Assembly (NCBI RefSeq): GCF_000284035.1
Contig: NC_016887.1
Coordinates: 6,014,001-6,078,000 of the forward strand
Direction of reading: 5' to 3'
DNA from: Nocardia cyriacigeorgica GUH-2
GTDB taxonomy: Bacteria; Actinomycetota; Actinomycetes; Mycobacteriales; Mycobacteriaceae
Length of the DNA stretch: 64,000 nucleotides
Part shown: piece by piece, positions 15,641-25,391 of the stretch
Position numbering within the stretch: the first letter of the stretch is position 1
Layout: each line of letters starts with the position of its first letter
The notes under the pieces: generated by a model
Database searches by the model: none
The model's input: the letters and a program-made list of their open reading frames with translations, nothing else
What the model was told of the DNA's origin: nothing
Program-made: the position numbers and the translations under genes

Positions 15641-15798
15641 ATCAGGCGATCGCGACCGAAGTGCTCTACGGCCGCAAATTCCGGCGCAGTGCGGGCATGA
15701 CAGCGGCCGAGGCGAATGATTCGGCCATGCATGTGCGGTGGTGGGTGCGCCAACTCGAGCTCTCCCTCGGGATCGAGCCGGCGCACGGCGGCGCGTGA
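15541..15798 (+). CDS. Possible small hypothetical protein
   Basis: An 85-codon frame with high third-position GC in its second half. That half reads HQAIATEVLYGRKF and TAAEANDSAMHVRWWVRQLEL, which looks like an amphipathic helical protein. The first 25 codons overlap the hydrolase relic on the other strand, so the true start may be later, or this too may be a fragment. The stop lies 4 bases from the end of the convergent glnQ-like gene. No family recognised. Confidence 0.3.
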   Translation: MCRYYARELVRSVLRDEVPGRGHADTRHAVAALHQAIATEVLYGRKFRRSAGMTAAEANDSAMHVRWWVRQLELSLGIEPAHGGA

Positions 15799-15802
15799 TC
15801 CG

Positions 15803-16528
15803 CTACAGCACCTGGTCCAGGAATCGCCGCAGACGCGGGGTCTCGGCATTGTCGAACAGGGCATCCGGGCTACCCGTCTCCACCACCTGGCCGGCGTCCA
15901 TGAACACCACGCTGTCGGAGACGCTGCGGGCGAAGCCCATTTCGTGGGTCACCACGATCATCGACATACCGCCGGCGGCGAGGTCCGACATCAGCGCGAG
16001 CACGCCCTTGACCAGTTCCGGGTCGAGGGCGGAGGTGGCTTCGTCGAAGAACATGATGTCCGGCTTCATGGCCAGCGCCCGGGCGATGGCGACCCGCTGC
16101 TGCTGACCGCCGGACAGGTTGGCCGGGCGGGAATCGGCCTTGCCGGCCAGCCCGACGATCTCCAGCTGCTCGAGGGCCAGCGCCCGCGCCTGCTCCTTGG
16201 ACAGTCCGCGCAGCTTGCGGGGGCCGAGCGCCACGTTCTCGGCGACGGTCTTGTGCGGGAACAGATTGAAGTGCTGGAACACCATGCCGATGCGCTGGCG
16301 CAGTTTGTCCGGGTCCTCGGTGAGCACCGATTTTCCGTCGAGCAGGATGTCGCCGGCGTCGGGTTCGTGCAGGCGGTTGAGCACCCGCAGCAGGGTGGAT
16401 TTACCCGAACCGGACGGCCCGATGACGGTGGTGGTCTTGCCGGCGTCGACGTGGATGTCCACGCCGCGCAGGATGTCGTTGTTGCCGAGCCGCAGCTTCA
16501 GCCCGGTGCCGGTGAGGGAGGCGCTCAT
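15803..16528 (-). CDS. glnQ: Polar amino-acid ABC transporter, ATP-binding subunit (GlnQ-like)
   Basis: Energises uptake of a polar amino acid, probably glutamine or glutamate, from the cytoplasmic face. At 241 residues it is full length. Walker A is GPSGSGKST (about 38-46), the Q-loop FQHFNLF, the signature LSGGQQQR, Walker B IMFFDEAT, and the switch His lies in VVTHEM. The ATG follows the stop of the receptor-permease gene without any gap (TAG then ATG), so the two genes form an operon and translation is coupled. The adjacent gene supplies both the binding protein and the permease. The symbol is by homology to the GlnQ class. Confidence 0.93.
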   Translation of the reverse strand: MSASLTGTGLKLRLGNNDILRGVDIHVDAGKTTTVIGPSGSGKSTLLRVLNRLHEPDAGDILLDGKSVLTEDPDKLRQRIGMVFQHFNLFPHKTVAENVALGPRKLRGLSKEQARALALEQLEIVGLAGKADSRPANLSGGQQQRVAIARALAMKPDIMFFDEATSALDPELVKGVLALMSDLAAGGMSMIVVTHEMGFARSVSDSVVFMDAGQVVETGSPDALFDNAETPRLRRFLDQVL

Positions 16529-18319
16529 CTACCCACGCCCTTCCGTGATCGCGGCCTGATCGGCCGGGTCGATGGGTTGGTCGGGGCGGCCGGTGCGCAT
16601 CCGGCGGTCGATGTAGTTCACCAGATGGGTGAGCGGGATCGTCAGCAGCAGATACACCAGACCGGCCGCGACCAGCGGAGACAGATTGCCGGTCTGGGCG
16701 TTGAGATCGCGGCCGACGGCGAACAGCTCACGCTGGGCGGCGAGCAGGCCGAGGAAATAGATCAGCGACGAATCCTTGATCAGCGCGATGAACTGATTCA
16801 TCAGCGCAGGCAGCACCCGGCGCACGCCCTGCGGGATCACCACCAGCGTCATCGCCTGCCGATAACCGAAGCCGATGGCGCGCGCTGCCTCCAGCTGGCC
16901 GGGCTCCACGGATTGGATACCGGAGCGGAAGATCTCACCGATATAAGCCGAGGCCAGCAGCGCCAGCGCCACCGCACCCAGCCAGTACGGGTTGTTGCCG
17001 GTGAGGTCGCGCACCACCGGGCCGACACCGAGACCGATCAGCAGGATGATCACCACGGCGGGCAGACCACGGAAGATGTCGGTGTAGACGCGGGCCGGCC
17101 AGCGCAACCAGCGACTGCGCGAAATACCCGCCACTGCCAGCAGCATGCCGATCGCGGTGCCGAGCACACCCGACACCACCGCGAGGATCAAGGTATTCGG
17201 CAGGCCGGTCTTGAACAGGTCCGGGAAAGCCTGCCGGTACAGCGACCAATCGAAGAAGGTGTCACGCAATTGTTCCAGCGTGGATTTCGGTTCGGTCTGA
17301 ATCTGTTCGGCCGGCGCGCGTTCGGCGGCGATAGCGGCGAAATCCGGAAGCTCCGGGACGGGGGCGGATTTGGAGCCCGGCTTCCAGCCCGGCGGGAGTT
17401 CACGCGGCACCCATTTGCTGTAGAGCTCGGCGTAGGTGCCGTCGGCGATCACGGCATCCAGGCCGCTATTGAGCGCGTCGACCAGCGGCTGCTTGTTCTT
17501 GCCGACCGCCCAGGCCGCGAAATTGTCCAGACTGAAGGCGTTTTCGGCGATCTCGGTGCCGTCACCGGGTGAGATCGCGCCCTCGGCCTGCGCCGACGGC
17601 GCCACCCAGGCATCGACCTGACCGGACTTCAGATTGGAATAGGCGGTGTTGTAATCCGGGAACTTCACCGGATCCAAATGCAAAGTGTTGACGACGTATT
17701 CGTCCTGCACCGTGCCCTGCACCACCGCGACCCGGCTGTTCGGGCCGAGATCGGCGAAACTCTGGATCGGGCTGTTGTTGCTGACGACCAGGGAGAAATA
17801 GCCGAAGTCGTAGCCGTTGGTGAAGTCCACCATCCGCCTGCGCTCATCGGTGGTGGTGATATTCGACGAACCCACGTCGAAACGCCCACCCGCCACCTGC
17901 GCGAGCAGGCCAGCGAATTCGGTGCCGGAGAACTCCACCTGCAAACCCAGTTTCGCGGCGACCGCGCGCAGCAGTTCATTGTCGAAACCGGTGAACGCGC
18001 CGGCGGAGTTCACGCAGATGCTCGGCGGCGCGTCCGACAAGGTGCCGACGCTCAGCTTGCCGGGCGTGATCAGCCCGAGCTTGGTGATGTCGATCGACTC
18101 CAGCGGCACCGTCGTCGGCGTGGTGTAGCGGTCAACGCCCGCCTGGCTGGGCGAGGCCAGATTCGTCGGCGCGGCCGAGGCCGCCTCGACCCCGGGTGGG
18201 GCGCACAGGTCGCGGGCCGAGGAGTCGTCACCGGAACCGCAGGCCGTCGCCAAGCCGACGACGGCGAGCAGTATCACGGCGATCAACGCACGAGACCGCA
18301 CAGCGAGCAGACCAGCCAT
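16529..18319 (-). CDS. Fused amino-acid ABC receptor and permease (GlnH-GlnP type)
   Basis: A 596-residue single polypeptide. A lipoprotein signal (hydrophobic core, then ATAC with Cys at about 27) leads into a SBP_bac_3 receptor domain (about 70-300, with GFDNELLRAVAAKLGL and FDVGSSNITTTDERR). A spacer follows, then a His/Glu/Gln-type inner-membrane permease with about five helices (about 370-590) and the EAA loop EAARAIGFGYRQAM. The receptor is thus tethered both by lipid and by the permease. Domain fusions of this class are known in Gram-positives. It is first in the operon with the glnQ-like ATPase directly following. Start ATG at 18317-18319. Confidence 0.92.
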   Translation of the reverse strand: MAGLLAVRSRALIAVILLAVVGLATACGSGDDSSARDLCAPPGVEAASAAPTNLASPSQAGVDRYTTPTTVPLESIDITKLGLITPGKLSVGTLSDAPPSICVNSAGAFTGFDNELLRAVAAKLGLQVEFSGTEFAGLLAQVAGGRFDVGSSNITTTDERRRMVDFTNGYDFGYFSLVVSNNSPIQSFADLGPNSRVAVVQGTVQDEYVVNTLHLDPVKFPDYNTAYSNLKSGQVDAWVAPSAQAEGAISPGDGTEIAENAFSLDNFAAWAVGKNKQPLVDALNSGLDAVIADGTYAELYSKWVPRELPPGWKPGSKSAPVPELPDFAAIAAERAPAEQIQTEPKSTLEQLRDTFFDWSLYRQAFPDLFKTGLPNTLILAVVSGVLGTAIGMLLAVAGISRSRWLRWPARVYTDIFRGLPAVVIILLIGLGVGPVVRDLTGNNPYWLGAVALALLASAYIGEIFRSGIQSVEPGQLEAARAIGFGYRQAMTLVVIPQGVRRVLPALMNQFIALIKDSSLIYFLGLLAAQRELFAVGRDLNAQTGNLSPLVAAGLVYLLLTIPLTHLVNYIDRRMRTGRPDQPIDPADQAAITEGRG

Positions 18320-18572
18320 GGGAGAACACCCTAGCCGTCCAGCTCAGGCTAACCGGCGGCTACCGGTTCGCGTCCGGTCGGCGCGTGGTCGGTGACCACT
18401 GGGACGGTGTGCTGCGGACGATTCGACCACCGTGCGAGAAATCGCCTCCGGGAGGGCTGGTCAACGCGCTGCTAACCGGCGACGCCGCAGGCCGTGATCT
18501 CCGGCTCGCACCGAACTCGCCCGACTCGGTGCCCCGCCGTTCCCAGCACTCTCGACGGACACCGCTCACGCC

Positions 18573-18657
18573 GCCGCCCGCGGGCCACCTGACCTACTGA
18601 GCCCGCCCGCCGGTCACCCCACCTACGGAGCCCGCCGCCGATCACCCGACCTACGGA
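18573..18657. repeat. Three degenerate 28-29-bp direct repeats
   Basis: Units at 18573-18600, 18601-18629 and 18630-18657 share the pattern gcccgcc.gcc..tcacc...acctac.ga, the last two being nearly identical. They lie immediately downstream of the LLM gene's stop, in a 360-base gap (18320-18679) between the divergently oriented 5' end of the ABC gene and the 3' end of the LLM gene. No gene is visible in the rest of the gap. Confidence 0.5.
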
Positions 18658-18679
18658 CCCCGCCCACCTCGGGCAGAGA

Positions 18680-19474
18680 TCAAGCGATCCCGCTGACCGG
18701 CTCCGGGTTGACTTCGTCGCGCCAGTTGATCGCCTCGATCACGCGGCTCAGGTCGTAGTCCGGCCCGCTGACGCCGACGGTGAACAGCGTCGCCCCCGCC
18801 GCCAGGAACTCCGGCGCCCGGCTCGCACCCGGCCAGCTCACCGAACGTTCGATGCGCGCCGGGTCGGTGCCCGCGGCGGCGCAATGCTCGCCGAGGATGC
18901 CGCTCTTGCGGGTGAACACCTCGATATCGCCGAAGCTGTGCCAGATGTCGGCGTACTCGGCCACCAGGCGCAGGGTCTTGCGTTCGCCACCGCCGCCGAT
19001 GAGCATCGGGATATCGCGGACCGGCTGGGGATTGAGCTTCTTCATCCGCGCGTCGATGCGGGCGAGCGAATCCTTCAGCTTGTCCAGGCGCGTGCCCGGG
19101 GTGCCGAACTCGTAGCCGTATTCGGAGTAATCGCGTTCGAACCAGCCGCCGCCGATCCCCAGGATCAACCGGCCGCCACTGATGTGGTCGACGGTGCGCG
19201 CCATATCGGCGAGCAGATCCGGATTCCGGTACCCGCCGCCGGTGACCAGTGCGCCGATCTCGACCCGCTCGGTCTGCTCGGCGAACGCGCCGAGCATGGT
19301 CCAGCATTCGAAATGCGCGCCGTCGGGGTCGCCGGTGAGGGGATAGAAGTGGTCCCAGTTGAAGACGATGTCCACCCCGGCGTCCTCGGCCCGCCGCACC
19401 GCGTCCCGGATCAGCCCGTACTCCGAGGCGTGCTGCGGCTGCAACTGCATTCCCACACGAACCGGTCGACTCAT
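18680..19474 (-). CDS. LLM-class F420-dependent oxidoreductase
   Basis: A 264-residue luciferase-like (beta/alpha)8 flavin/F420 oxidoreductase. Recognisable blocks are DAVRRAEDAGVDIVFNWDHF, GALVTGGGYRNPDLLADMARTV, HISGGRLILGIGGGWFERDY and MLIGGGGERKTLRLVAEYAD (family: IGGGG...TL..vA.yAD.W). It probably reduces or oxidises an unknown carbonyl or alcohol using F420. The ATG at 19472-19474 is chosen over upstream in-frame codons because gaggagt lies 6 bases before it. It stands alone, divergent from the MpaB-like gene. Confidence 0.9.
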   Translation of the reverse strand: MSRPVRVGMQLQPQHASEYGLIRDAVRRAEDAGVDIVFNWDHFYPLTGDPDGAHFECWTMLGAFAEQTERVEIGALVTGGGYRNPDLLADMARTVDHISGGRLILGIGGGWFERDYSEYGYEFGTPGTRLDKLKDSLARIDARMKKLNPQPVRDIPMLIGGGGERKTLRLVAEYADIWHSFGDIEVFTRKSGILGEHCAAAGTDPARIERSVSWPGASRAPEFLAAGATLFTVGVSGPDYDLSRVIEAINWRDEVNPEPVSGIA

Positions 19475-19680
19475 CGCGCTGACTCCTCGTCCCTCGGCTG
19501 CCTGCCCGACCGAGGCTACCGTCGCGCGGGGTTGACGGCTCGGCGAACACGGCCCCTCGGTCGCGCCGCCGCCGACCACGGCGGGGCGGGGTGTCGGCGC
19601 GTTCGACTTCGATATTGCTGCGCGGCAGTGTTGCTAGACTGAAGTGAAAACCTTCTCATAGTCTCAGCGGTTACGCGGAA

Positions 19681-20436
19681 GTGGTGGTGCACATGGCAGG
19701 TCACCCGCGTGACCGCGAATCCGGCTCGCTGCTTCGGCGTCATCTGGGTGACCGGCGGTTCCTGTTGACGTTGCCGCGCGCGGTGACCTTGCAGATCCTG
19801 CATCCGGCGATCGCCGCGGCGTTCGTCGAGCACGTGCCGTATCGGCTGTGGTTGCACAAGCGGCGCACGGTGCTGCAGATGATCCGGCTGGCCTACGACG
19901 AGCGCGATGGGCGCCCGATCATCCGGTACGGGCACGAGCACGTGAAGGGGCGCGACAACCTGGGACGGCGCTATCACGCACTGCATCCCGAACTCTTTCA
20001 TTTCCAGCACGCGACCTACGTCGACACGTTGATCACGTCGGTGAACACCTTCCACGGCCCGCTCACCGACGCCGAGCACGAGCAGCTGTACGCCGAATGT
20101 TGCGACTGGTACCGGCTTTACGGCGTCTCGGATCGGCACCTGCCCGGCAGCTGGGCCGGATTCCAGCGGTACTTCGCCGACGCCTGCGCGACCATGCTCC
20201 GGCCCACGCCCTACAGCGCACAGCTGGCCCCGCAGGCGCTGCGCCCGGATGCCTGGGTTCCGCGCCTGACTCCGAGCTACGCGATCCGCGGACTGCTCCA
20301 CGAACGCGCCGCCGACCTGCTGGAGGTCACCGTGAGCGCCCGCGACCGAGCGGCGCTGCGCACCTACGCGACCACCGTTCGCTCCGGTGCCCAGCTGGCT
20401 CCCCGTGCGCTCCGGTACCTACCCAGCGCCCGCTGA
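19681..20436 (+). CDS. MpaB-family oxygenase-like protein (DUF2236)
   Basis: A 251-residue member of the DUF2236/MpaB family, heme-containing proteins that include a rubber-cleaving oxygenase and a fungal mycophenolate-pathway enzyme. Seen are LQILHPAIAAAFVEHV near the start, and then the conserved block RYHALHPELFHFQHATYVD with the invariant His residues, followed by VNTFHGPLTDAEHEQLYAE. The substrate is unknown. Start is uncertain: GTG codons at 19681, 19684 and 19687 and an ATG at 19693 lie in frame, with cggaag just before the first. A promoter-like ttgctagact sits about 55 bases upstream. Confidence 0.85.
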   Translation: MVVHMAGHPRDRESGSLLRRHLGDRRFLLTLPRAVTLQILHPAIAAAFVEHVPYRLWLHKRRTVLQMIRLAYDERDGRPIIRYGHEHVKGRDNLGRRYHALHPELFHFQHATYVDTLITSVNTFHGPLTDAEHEQLYAECCDWYRLYGVSDRHLPGSWAGFQRYFADACATMLRPTPYSAQLAPQALRPDAWVPRLTPSYAIRGLLHERAADLLEVTVSARDRAALRTYATTVRSGAQLAPRALRYLPSAR

Positions 20437-20526
20437 GCGGGCCCGGCGCGCCGCACGTAAGATCCGCCGGAACCCTCTACTCGGATCGTCCGGCACGTTC
20501 CTGCCGGTGAAGGGAAGTGATCTGCC

Positions 20527-21639
<1,113 letters not shown>

Positions 21640-21667
21640 GGGTGTGCCCCGCACCCACGGGGCCACG

Positions 21668-21973
21668 TCAACTCGGTGCGGTGAATATCGCAACGAGGAA
21701 CCCGCAGACCCAGGTCCCGATGAACAGCGGGGCGCCGATCAACGGCGCCCAGCCGATCGGGCGGCGGCTGCGGACAGCGTCGATGATCATCACCGCGACC
21801 GCGCCGATCGTCAGCACGATGCCGGCTGCGGCGATCGCGTAGGCGGCGGTCAGGTCGTGCGGGCGCGCGGACTCGCGGCCGGTGAGTTCGTACCAGTCCA
21901 GCAATTGGACTGTCACCCAGCCGGTTCCGGCCGTGATCAGGGTCGCGGGGATCGCGCGCGCGAGATCCAGCAT
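21668..21973 (-). CDS. Three-helix membrane protein, hypothetical
   Basis: A 101-residue protein: a helix with ATLITAGTGWVTVQLLDWYEL, a second (AYAIAAAGIVLTIGAVAVMII) and a third (WAPLIGAPLFIGTWVCGFLVAIF). No charged catalytic motif is seen and no family is recognised. The ATG at 21971-21973 is taken as the start; a GTG two codons upstream is equally possible and neither has a good ribosome site. It ends convergently to sugC. Confidence 0.6.
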   Translation of the reverse strand: MLDLARAIPATLITAGTGWVTVQLLDWYELTGRESARPHDLTAAYAIAAAGIVLTIGAVAVMIIDAVRSRRPIGWAPLIGAPLFIGTWVCGFLVAIFTAPS

Positions 21974-22058
21974 TCGCACAGTTCGAGTGTGCGGGCACAG
22001 CGGCAACGCGGCAATCCCGTCAGCGCGGGCAGCCAGAGTTCCGCATCGCCATCGCCGA

Positions 22059-22406
22059 TCAGACCGCCCAGCTCGCGATCTCGTACCCGCCGAGGAACGC
22101 CGCGACCACGATGACGATCGACAGCAGGCCGAGATACCAGACGATGCGCTTGCGCAGCGCGAGGATCAGCATGATCACCGGGACGACCAGCAGTGCGACA
22201 ACGGCTCCGCCCCAGGACACCAGCATGCCGTACCAGATGTACTCATCCCGGCAGGCGCCCGGATTGCAGTTGCCGGCCAGCATTCCGAAGAACATCGTCA
22301 GGTAGGCGGCCACCGTGCCGAGGCAGGCGCCGATCGAGTACAGCATCGCACCGAGCACGACGTCCCAGGTGCGGATCGGGGACGAGACCGTGGGCTGGTG
22401 AATCAT
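22059..22406 (-). CDS. Three- to four-helix membrane protein, hypothetical
   Basis: A 115-residue protein with a hydrophobic N-terminal half (WDVVLGAMLYSIGACLGTVAA, YLTMFFGML), an extracytoplasmic-looking loop with two Cys (GNCNPGACRDEY), and two further helices (VVALLVVPVIMLILAL, IVIVVAAFLGGYEI). The loop cysteines could pair. No known family. It is divergent from menC, with the two starts about 100 bases apart; it and the neighbouring 101-residue membrane protein point the same way and may be co-transcribed, though 85 bases separate them. Confidence 0.62.
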   Translation of the reverse strand: MIHQPTVSSPIRTWDVVLGAMLYSIGACLGTVAAYLTMFFGMLAGNCNPGACRDEYIWYGMLVSWGGAVVALLVVPVIMLILALRKRIVWYLGLLSIVIVVAAFLGGYEIASWAV

Positions 22407-22506
22407 GGTCCCAGCCTCTCGCGGCGCCGCCCGTGACGACTCCGCAGAACTACTCAGCTCGCCTGCGGAAATCCACGACCGGGCCGGGCGGGCTACCCTG
22501 CTGACG

Positions 22507-23478
22507 GTGAGCGATGTCGAACCCGTCGGCGTGTACGCGGTGCCCCTGCGCACCCGGTTCCGTGGCATCACCGTGCGCGAGGGAATGCTGCTGCGCGGCC
22601 CGCTCGGCTGGGGCGAGTTCTGCGCGTTCCCCGAATACGACGACCGCGAGGCCGCGCAGTGGCTGGCCACCGCCGTCGAGCAGGTGACGGCGGGCTGGCC
22701 CGCGCCGGTGCGGGATCGGATACCGGTGAACTGCACGGTGCCCGCGGTCGGGCCGGAACGCGCGCACGCCATCGTCGCGGGATCGGGCTGCCGCACGGCC
22801 AAGGTGAAGGTGGCCGATCACCCCGACTCGCTCGCCGAGGATCTGGCGCGGGTGGAGGCGGTGCGTGATGCGCTCGGCCCCGACGGTGCCGTCCGGGTCG
22901 ATGCCAACGCGCTGTGGGATGTGGATACAGCGGTGCGGCACATCACCGAAATCGACCGGGCCGCGGGTGGTCTGGAATACGTCGAGCAGCCGTGCCGCAC
23001 CATCGAGGAGCTGGCGGCCGTGCGGCGGCGCGTCCAGGTGCGCATCGCGGCGGATGAATCGATTCGCCGCGCGGAGGACCCGATGAAGGTGGCCGTCGCG
23101 GGCGCCGCCGATATCGCCGTCCTGAAATGCACGCCACTGGGCGGAGTGCGCCGCGCTCTCGAGGTCGCCGACGCCGCCGGACTGCCGTGCGTGGTGTCGT
23201 CGGCCTTGGAAACCAGCGTCGGGCTGTCCGCGCAGCTCGCCCTCGCCGCCGCCCTCCCCCAGCTCGACTTCGCTTGCGGGCTGGGCACAGTCGCGCTGTT
23301 CGAGGGCGATGTGGTGGCCGAGCCGTTGCTCCCGGTAGACGGGTATCTGCCGGTTCCGCGCACACCGCCGCCGCCCGACCCGGAGCTGCTCGAGCGCTAT
23401 CGGCATCCCGATCCCGACCGGACGGCGTGGTGGTACGAACGCTTCGACCGCGTCCACGGCCTGCTCGGGCGGCCCTGA
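22507..23478 (+). CDS. menC: o-Succinylbenzoate synthase (MenC)
   Basis: Dehydrates SHCHC to o-succinylbenzoate in menaquinone biosynthesis; enolase superfamily, cytoplasmic. The protein is 323 residues, as in mycobacteria. Active-site landmarks are in order: the KVKV catalytic Lys pair (TAKVKV), the first metal ligand in RVDANALWD, the second in EYVEQPC, the third in RIAADESI, and the opposite Lys in AVLKCTPLGG. GTG start at 22507. No other men gene lies in the window, so the pathway genes are dispersed. Confidence 0.94.
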   Translation: MSDVEPVGVYAVPLRTRFRGITVREGMLLRGPLGWGEFCAFPEYDDREAAQWLATAVEQVTAGWPAPVRDRIPVNCTVPAVGPERAHAIVAGSGCRTAKVKVADHPDSLAEDLARVEAVRDALGPDGAVRVDANALWDVDTAVRHITEIDRAAGGLEYVEQPCRTIEELAAVRRRVQVRIAADESIRRAEDPMKVAVAGAADIAVLKCTPLGGVRRALEVADAAGLPCVVSSALETSVGLSAQLALAAALPQLDFACGLGTVALFEGDVVAEPLLPVDGYLPVPRTPPPPDPELLERYRHPDPDRTAWWYERFDRVHGLLGRP

Positions 23479-23671
23479 CCCCCCAGTGCACGGTCGAAGC
23501 CGGCGCTGATCGACGGATCCACAACGCGCATATCGTGGATGAGCCATGGCAGACCGGCAACCCGTTCGGCCAAGGAATTCAGTAGATATCCGTTCGGTCC
23601 ATCCCCCTTGACCGCTACTCGGCGCGTAGGCGTCACCGGACGACGAGTCGGCGGCGCTGAACGGCGCCGGG

Positions 23672-24184
23672 TCAACCGAGGCGCACACCACAGCCGATCA
23701 TGGTGCCGCGCAACAACAACGCCGCTTCGGGCCCGATGACGCCATCGACCAACTCGACGTAGCGACTACAGAATTCCGGCCCGTGCGGCGCACGCTCCCC
23801 CGGACGCGGTTCGAGATGGTGGGTCAGTTCGTGCAACACCACCAATTCCCGCAGCGCCCAAGCAGTTCCGCTGGTATGCAACGGCACGGCCAGCACCGCC
23901 CCGTCGGCCTCGTAGTGCGCCGCCGTGGTACCCGCCCGAGCGCGCACCCGCACCGGCGTGCTCGCCCGGGCCCACTGGCTCGCCACCCAGTTCAGCGCCA
24001 GCACCCGATCGCAGTAGTCCTGCACCGAATCCACCGAGGCGAACCGCCGCTCCACCGGCAGGGTGATCTGGGAACCGAACACCTCCACCGTGCGGTGCCC
24101 GAACTCATCGGCCCGATCGAAGGCACCCCGAACCAGCTGCTCGGCGTCGTACACCTTGGCGCGCTGACTGTCTCGCACACTCAC
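23672..24184 (-). CDS. TIGR04338-family putative zinc metallohydrolase
   Basis: A 170-residue protein with the zinc-protease-like motif HELTHHLE (HExxH) at about 118-125 and an upstream block RVRARAGTTAAHYEADGAVLAVPLH. This matches the small actinobacterial metallohydrolase family TIGR04338, found next to DUF2786 proteins; the substrate is unknown. GTG start at 24182-24184. The DUF2786 gene lies 232 bases upstream on the same strand, with a palindromic element between them. The 193-base gap after menC shows no gene. Confidence 0.85.
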   Translation of the reverse strand: MSVRDSQRAKVYDAEQLVRGAFDRADEFGHRTVEVFGSQITLPVERRFASVDSVQDYCDRVLALNWVASQWARASTPVRVRARAGTTAAHYEADGAVLAVPLHTSGTAWALRELVVLHELTHHLEPRPGERAPHGPEFCSRYVELVDGVIGPEAALLLRGTMIGCGVRLG

Positions 24185-24325
24185 CCGGGCACCATCCCCA
24201 GACGGCCGCGGGTGCGCCGACCAATCGACTCAGGAACGCACGAACCACTCGACTGCCGGTAATCGGTGGTCACGGCCCTCGACCCACCTCGCGCCCAGCG
24301 CCGCACACCTCCCGCGGGCACCATT

Positions 24326-24390
24326 CGAGCGCTACATGAGCGAGGCATCGAACGAGAAGGGGTCACGGTGGTGTGACTCTCGCGGGCACG
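24326..24390. repeat. Dispersed palindromic element, copy B
   Basis: Aligns without gaps to the element at 11797-11853. Identical blocks ACATG, GAGGCA, CGAGAAGG and CTCTCGCG occur in the same order at identical spacing over about 58 bases. The right end GTGTGACTCTCG is the reverse complement of the left arm of copy A (CGAGAGTCACA), as expected if both derive from one palindromic ancestor. It lies between the TIGR04338 and DUF2786 genes. Copy B has lost most of its own symmetry, keeping only GTCAC/GTGAC. Confidence 0.5.
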
Positions 24391-24416
24391 GCGACCCGAT
24401 CGTCGGAGGGGAAGGC

Positions 24417-25271
24417 TCACGGTCGGTCCGCGCGGCGTGCGGTGAGGCGCCCGCGCGGGGCGGGGAGTTCGGGCGAGGTGCCGAGGCGGGCGGCGCGGCC
24501 CGCGCGGTCTCCCGCACTGCGCGCGGCGGGCGCGTACCCCGTCGACGCCTGCGGTCCGCGCCAGGTGCCGCGCGCCTCGGAAGTCCGGGTGTAGAAGTCG
24601 ACCAGCTCGACCTCCTTGTTGCGCAGCGCCAGCGCGGTTCCGGTGGACGCGGCACTCGGTTCGGCGCGGGCCTCGGCCTCCACTTCGGATTTCACCTCCG
24701 CCAGCCGTTTGCCGACACGGGCGGCGAAGGCCATCTGGAAGTTCAGCCGGGCCGTCACCGCGGCGACCGGGGCCTGCACCCGCCGGCGCACCCGGCGGCC
24801 GCCACGCACCTCGACGACGATCTTGTCCACCGTCGCCGAACGGTAGGCACCGGACTTGATGTACTGGTCGGAGGCTCGCACCATCTGCACCAGCAGGCTG
24901 GTGTAGAGCGCCTCGCAGGTGTCGATATCGGAATCGAAACCGTAGGCGTAGACCTGGGTGGAGGTGCGGGCCACGTCGCAGCGCACGTCGTTTGCCGAAG
25001 CGATCGCCACGAACAACTGGACGTAGGTGCGCAGTCCTTTACGCCCCGGCTCGCCGATCGGGATGATCCGCTGGATCGGGGTGGGCCGGCGTTCGCGGCC
25101 CGCGACGTGTGCGCGCGCCACGGCCAGGTCGATCGACGACCGCGTGGCCAGCCGTTGGGCGGCCGCGAGGAAGGCTTCGGCCTCGTGTTCGTTATCGGTC
25201 GACTCGGCCTTGCGCAGCAGCCCGCCGATGCGGGTCAGCATCCGGTCGGGGGCGGGATCTGCGGCAGTCAT
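24417..25271 (-). CDS. DUF2786-domain protein
   Basis: A 284-residue protein. The first 45 residues are the DUF2786 module (RIGGLLRKAESTDNEHEAEAF, then AAQRLATRSSIDLAVA), a short helical domain of unknown function. The middle part (VQLFVAIASANDVRCDVAR, YAYGFDSDIDTCEALYTSLL) is conserved in the actinobacterial branch. The C-terminal 60 residues are Arg/Ala/Pro-rich and probably disordered. The ATG at 25269-25271 fits the family start. It is paired with a TIGR04338 metallohydrolase gene downstream, a neighbourhood I recognise from other Mycobacteriales. Confidence 0.85.
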   Translation of the reverse strand: MTAADPAPDRMLTRIGGLLRKAESTDNEHEAEAFLAAAQRLATRSSIDLAVARAHVAGRERRPTPIQRIIPIGEPGRKGLRTYVQLFVAIASANDVRCDVARTSTQVYAYGFDSDIDTCEALYTSLLVQMVRASDQYIKSGAYRSATVDKIVVEVRGGRRVRRRVQAPVAAVTARLNFQMAFAARVGKRLAEVKSEVEAEARAEPSAASTGTALALRNKEVELVDFYTRTSEARGTWRGPQASTGYAPAARSAGDRAGRAARLGTSPELPAPRGRLTARRADRP

Positions 25272-25391
25272 CGCGCACCAGCCTAGGCATACCGACCGAC
25301 ATGCCCGGGCGCGTCGGATGATCAACAGGTATGTTGCCTTGTGCACCGACGGGTGTGCTGCCGCTCACGTCTCGACCTTGGAGTTTCCGCG

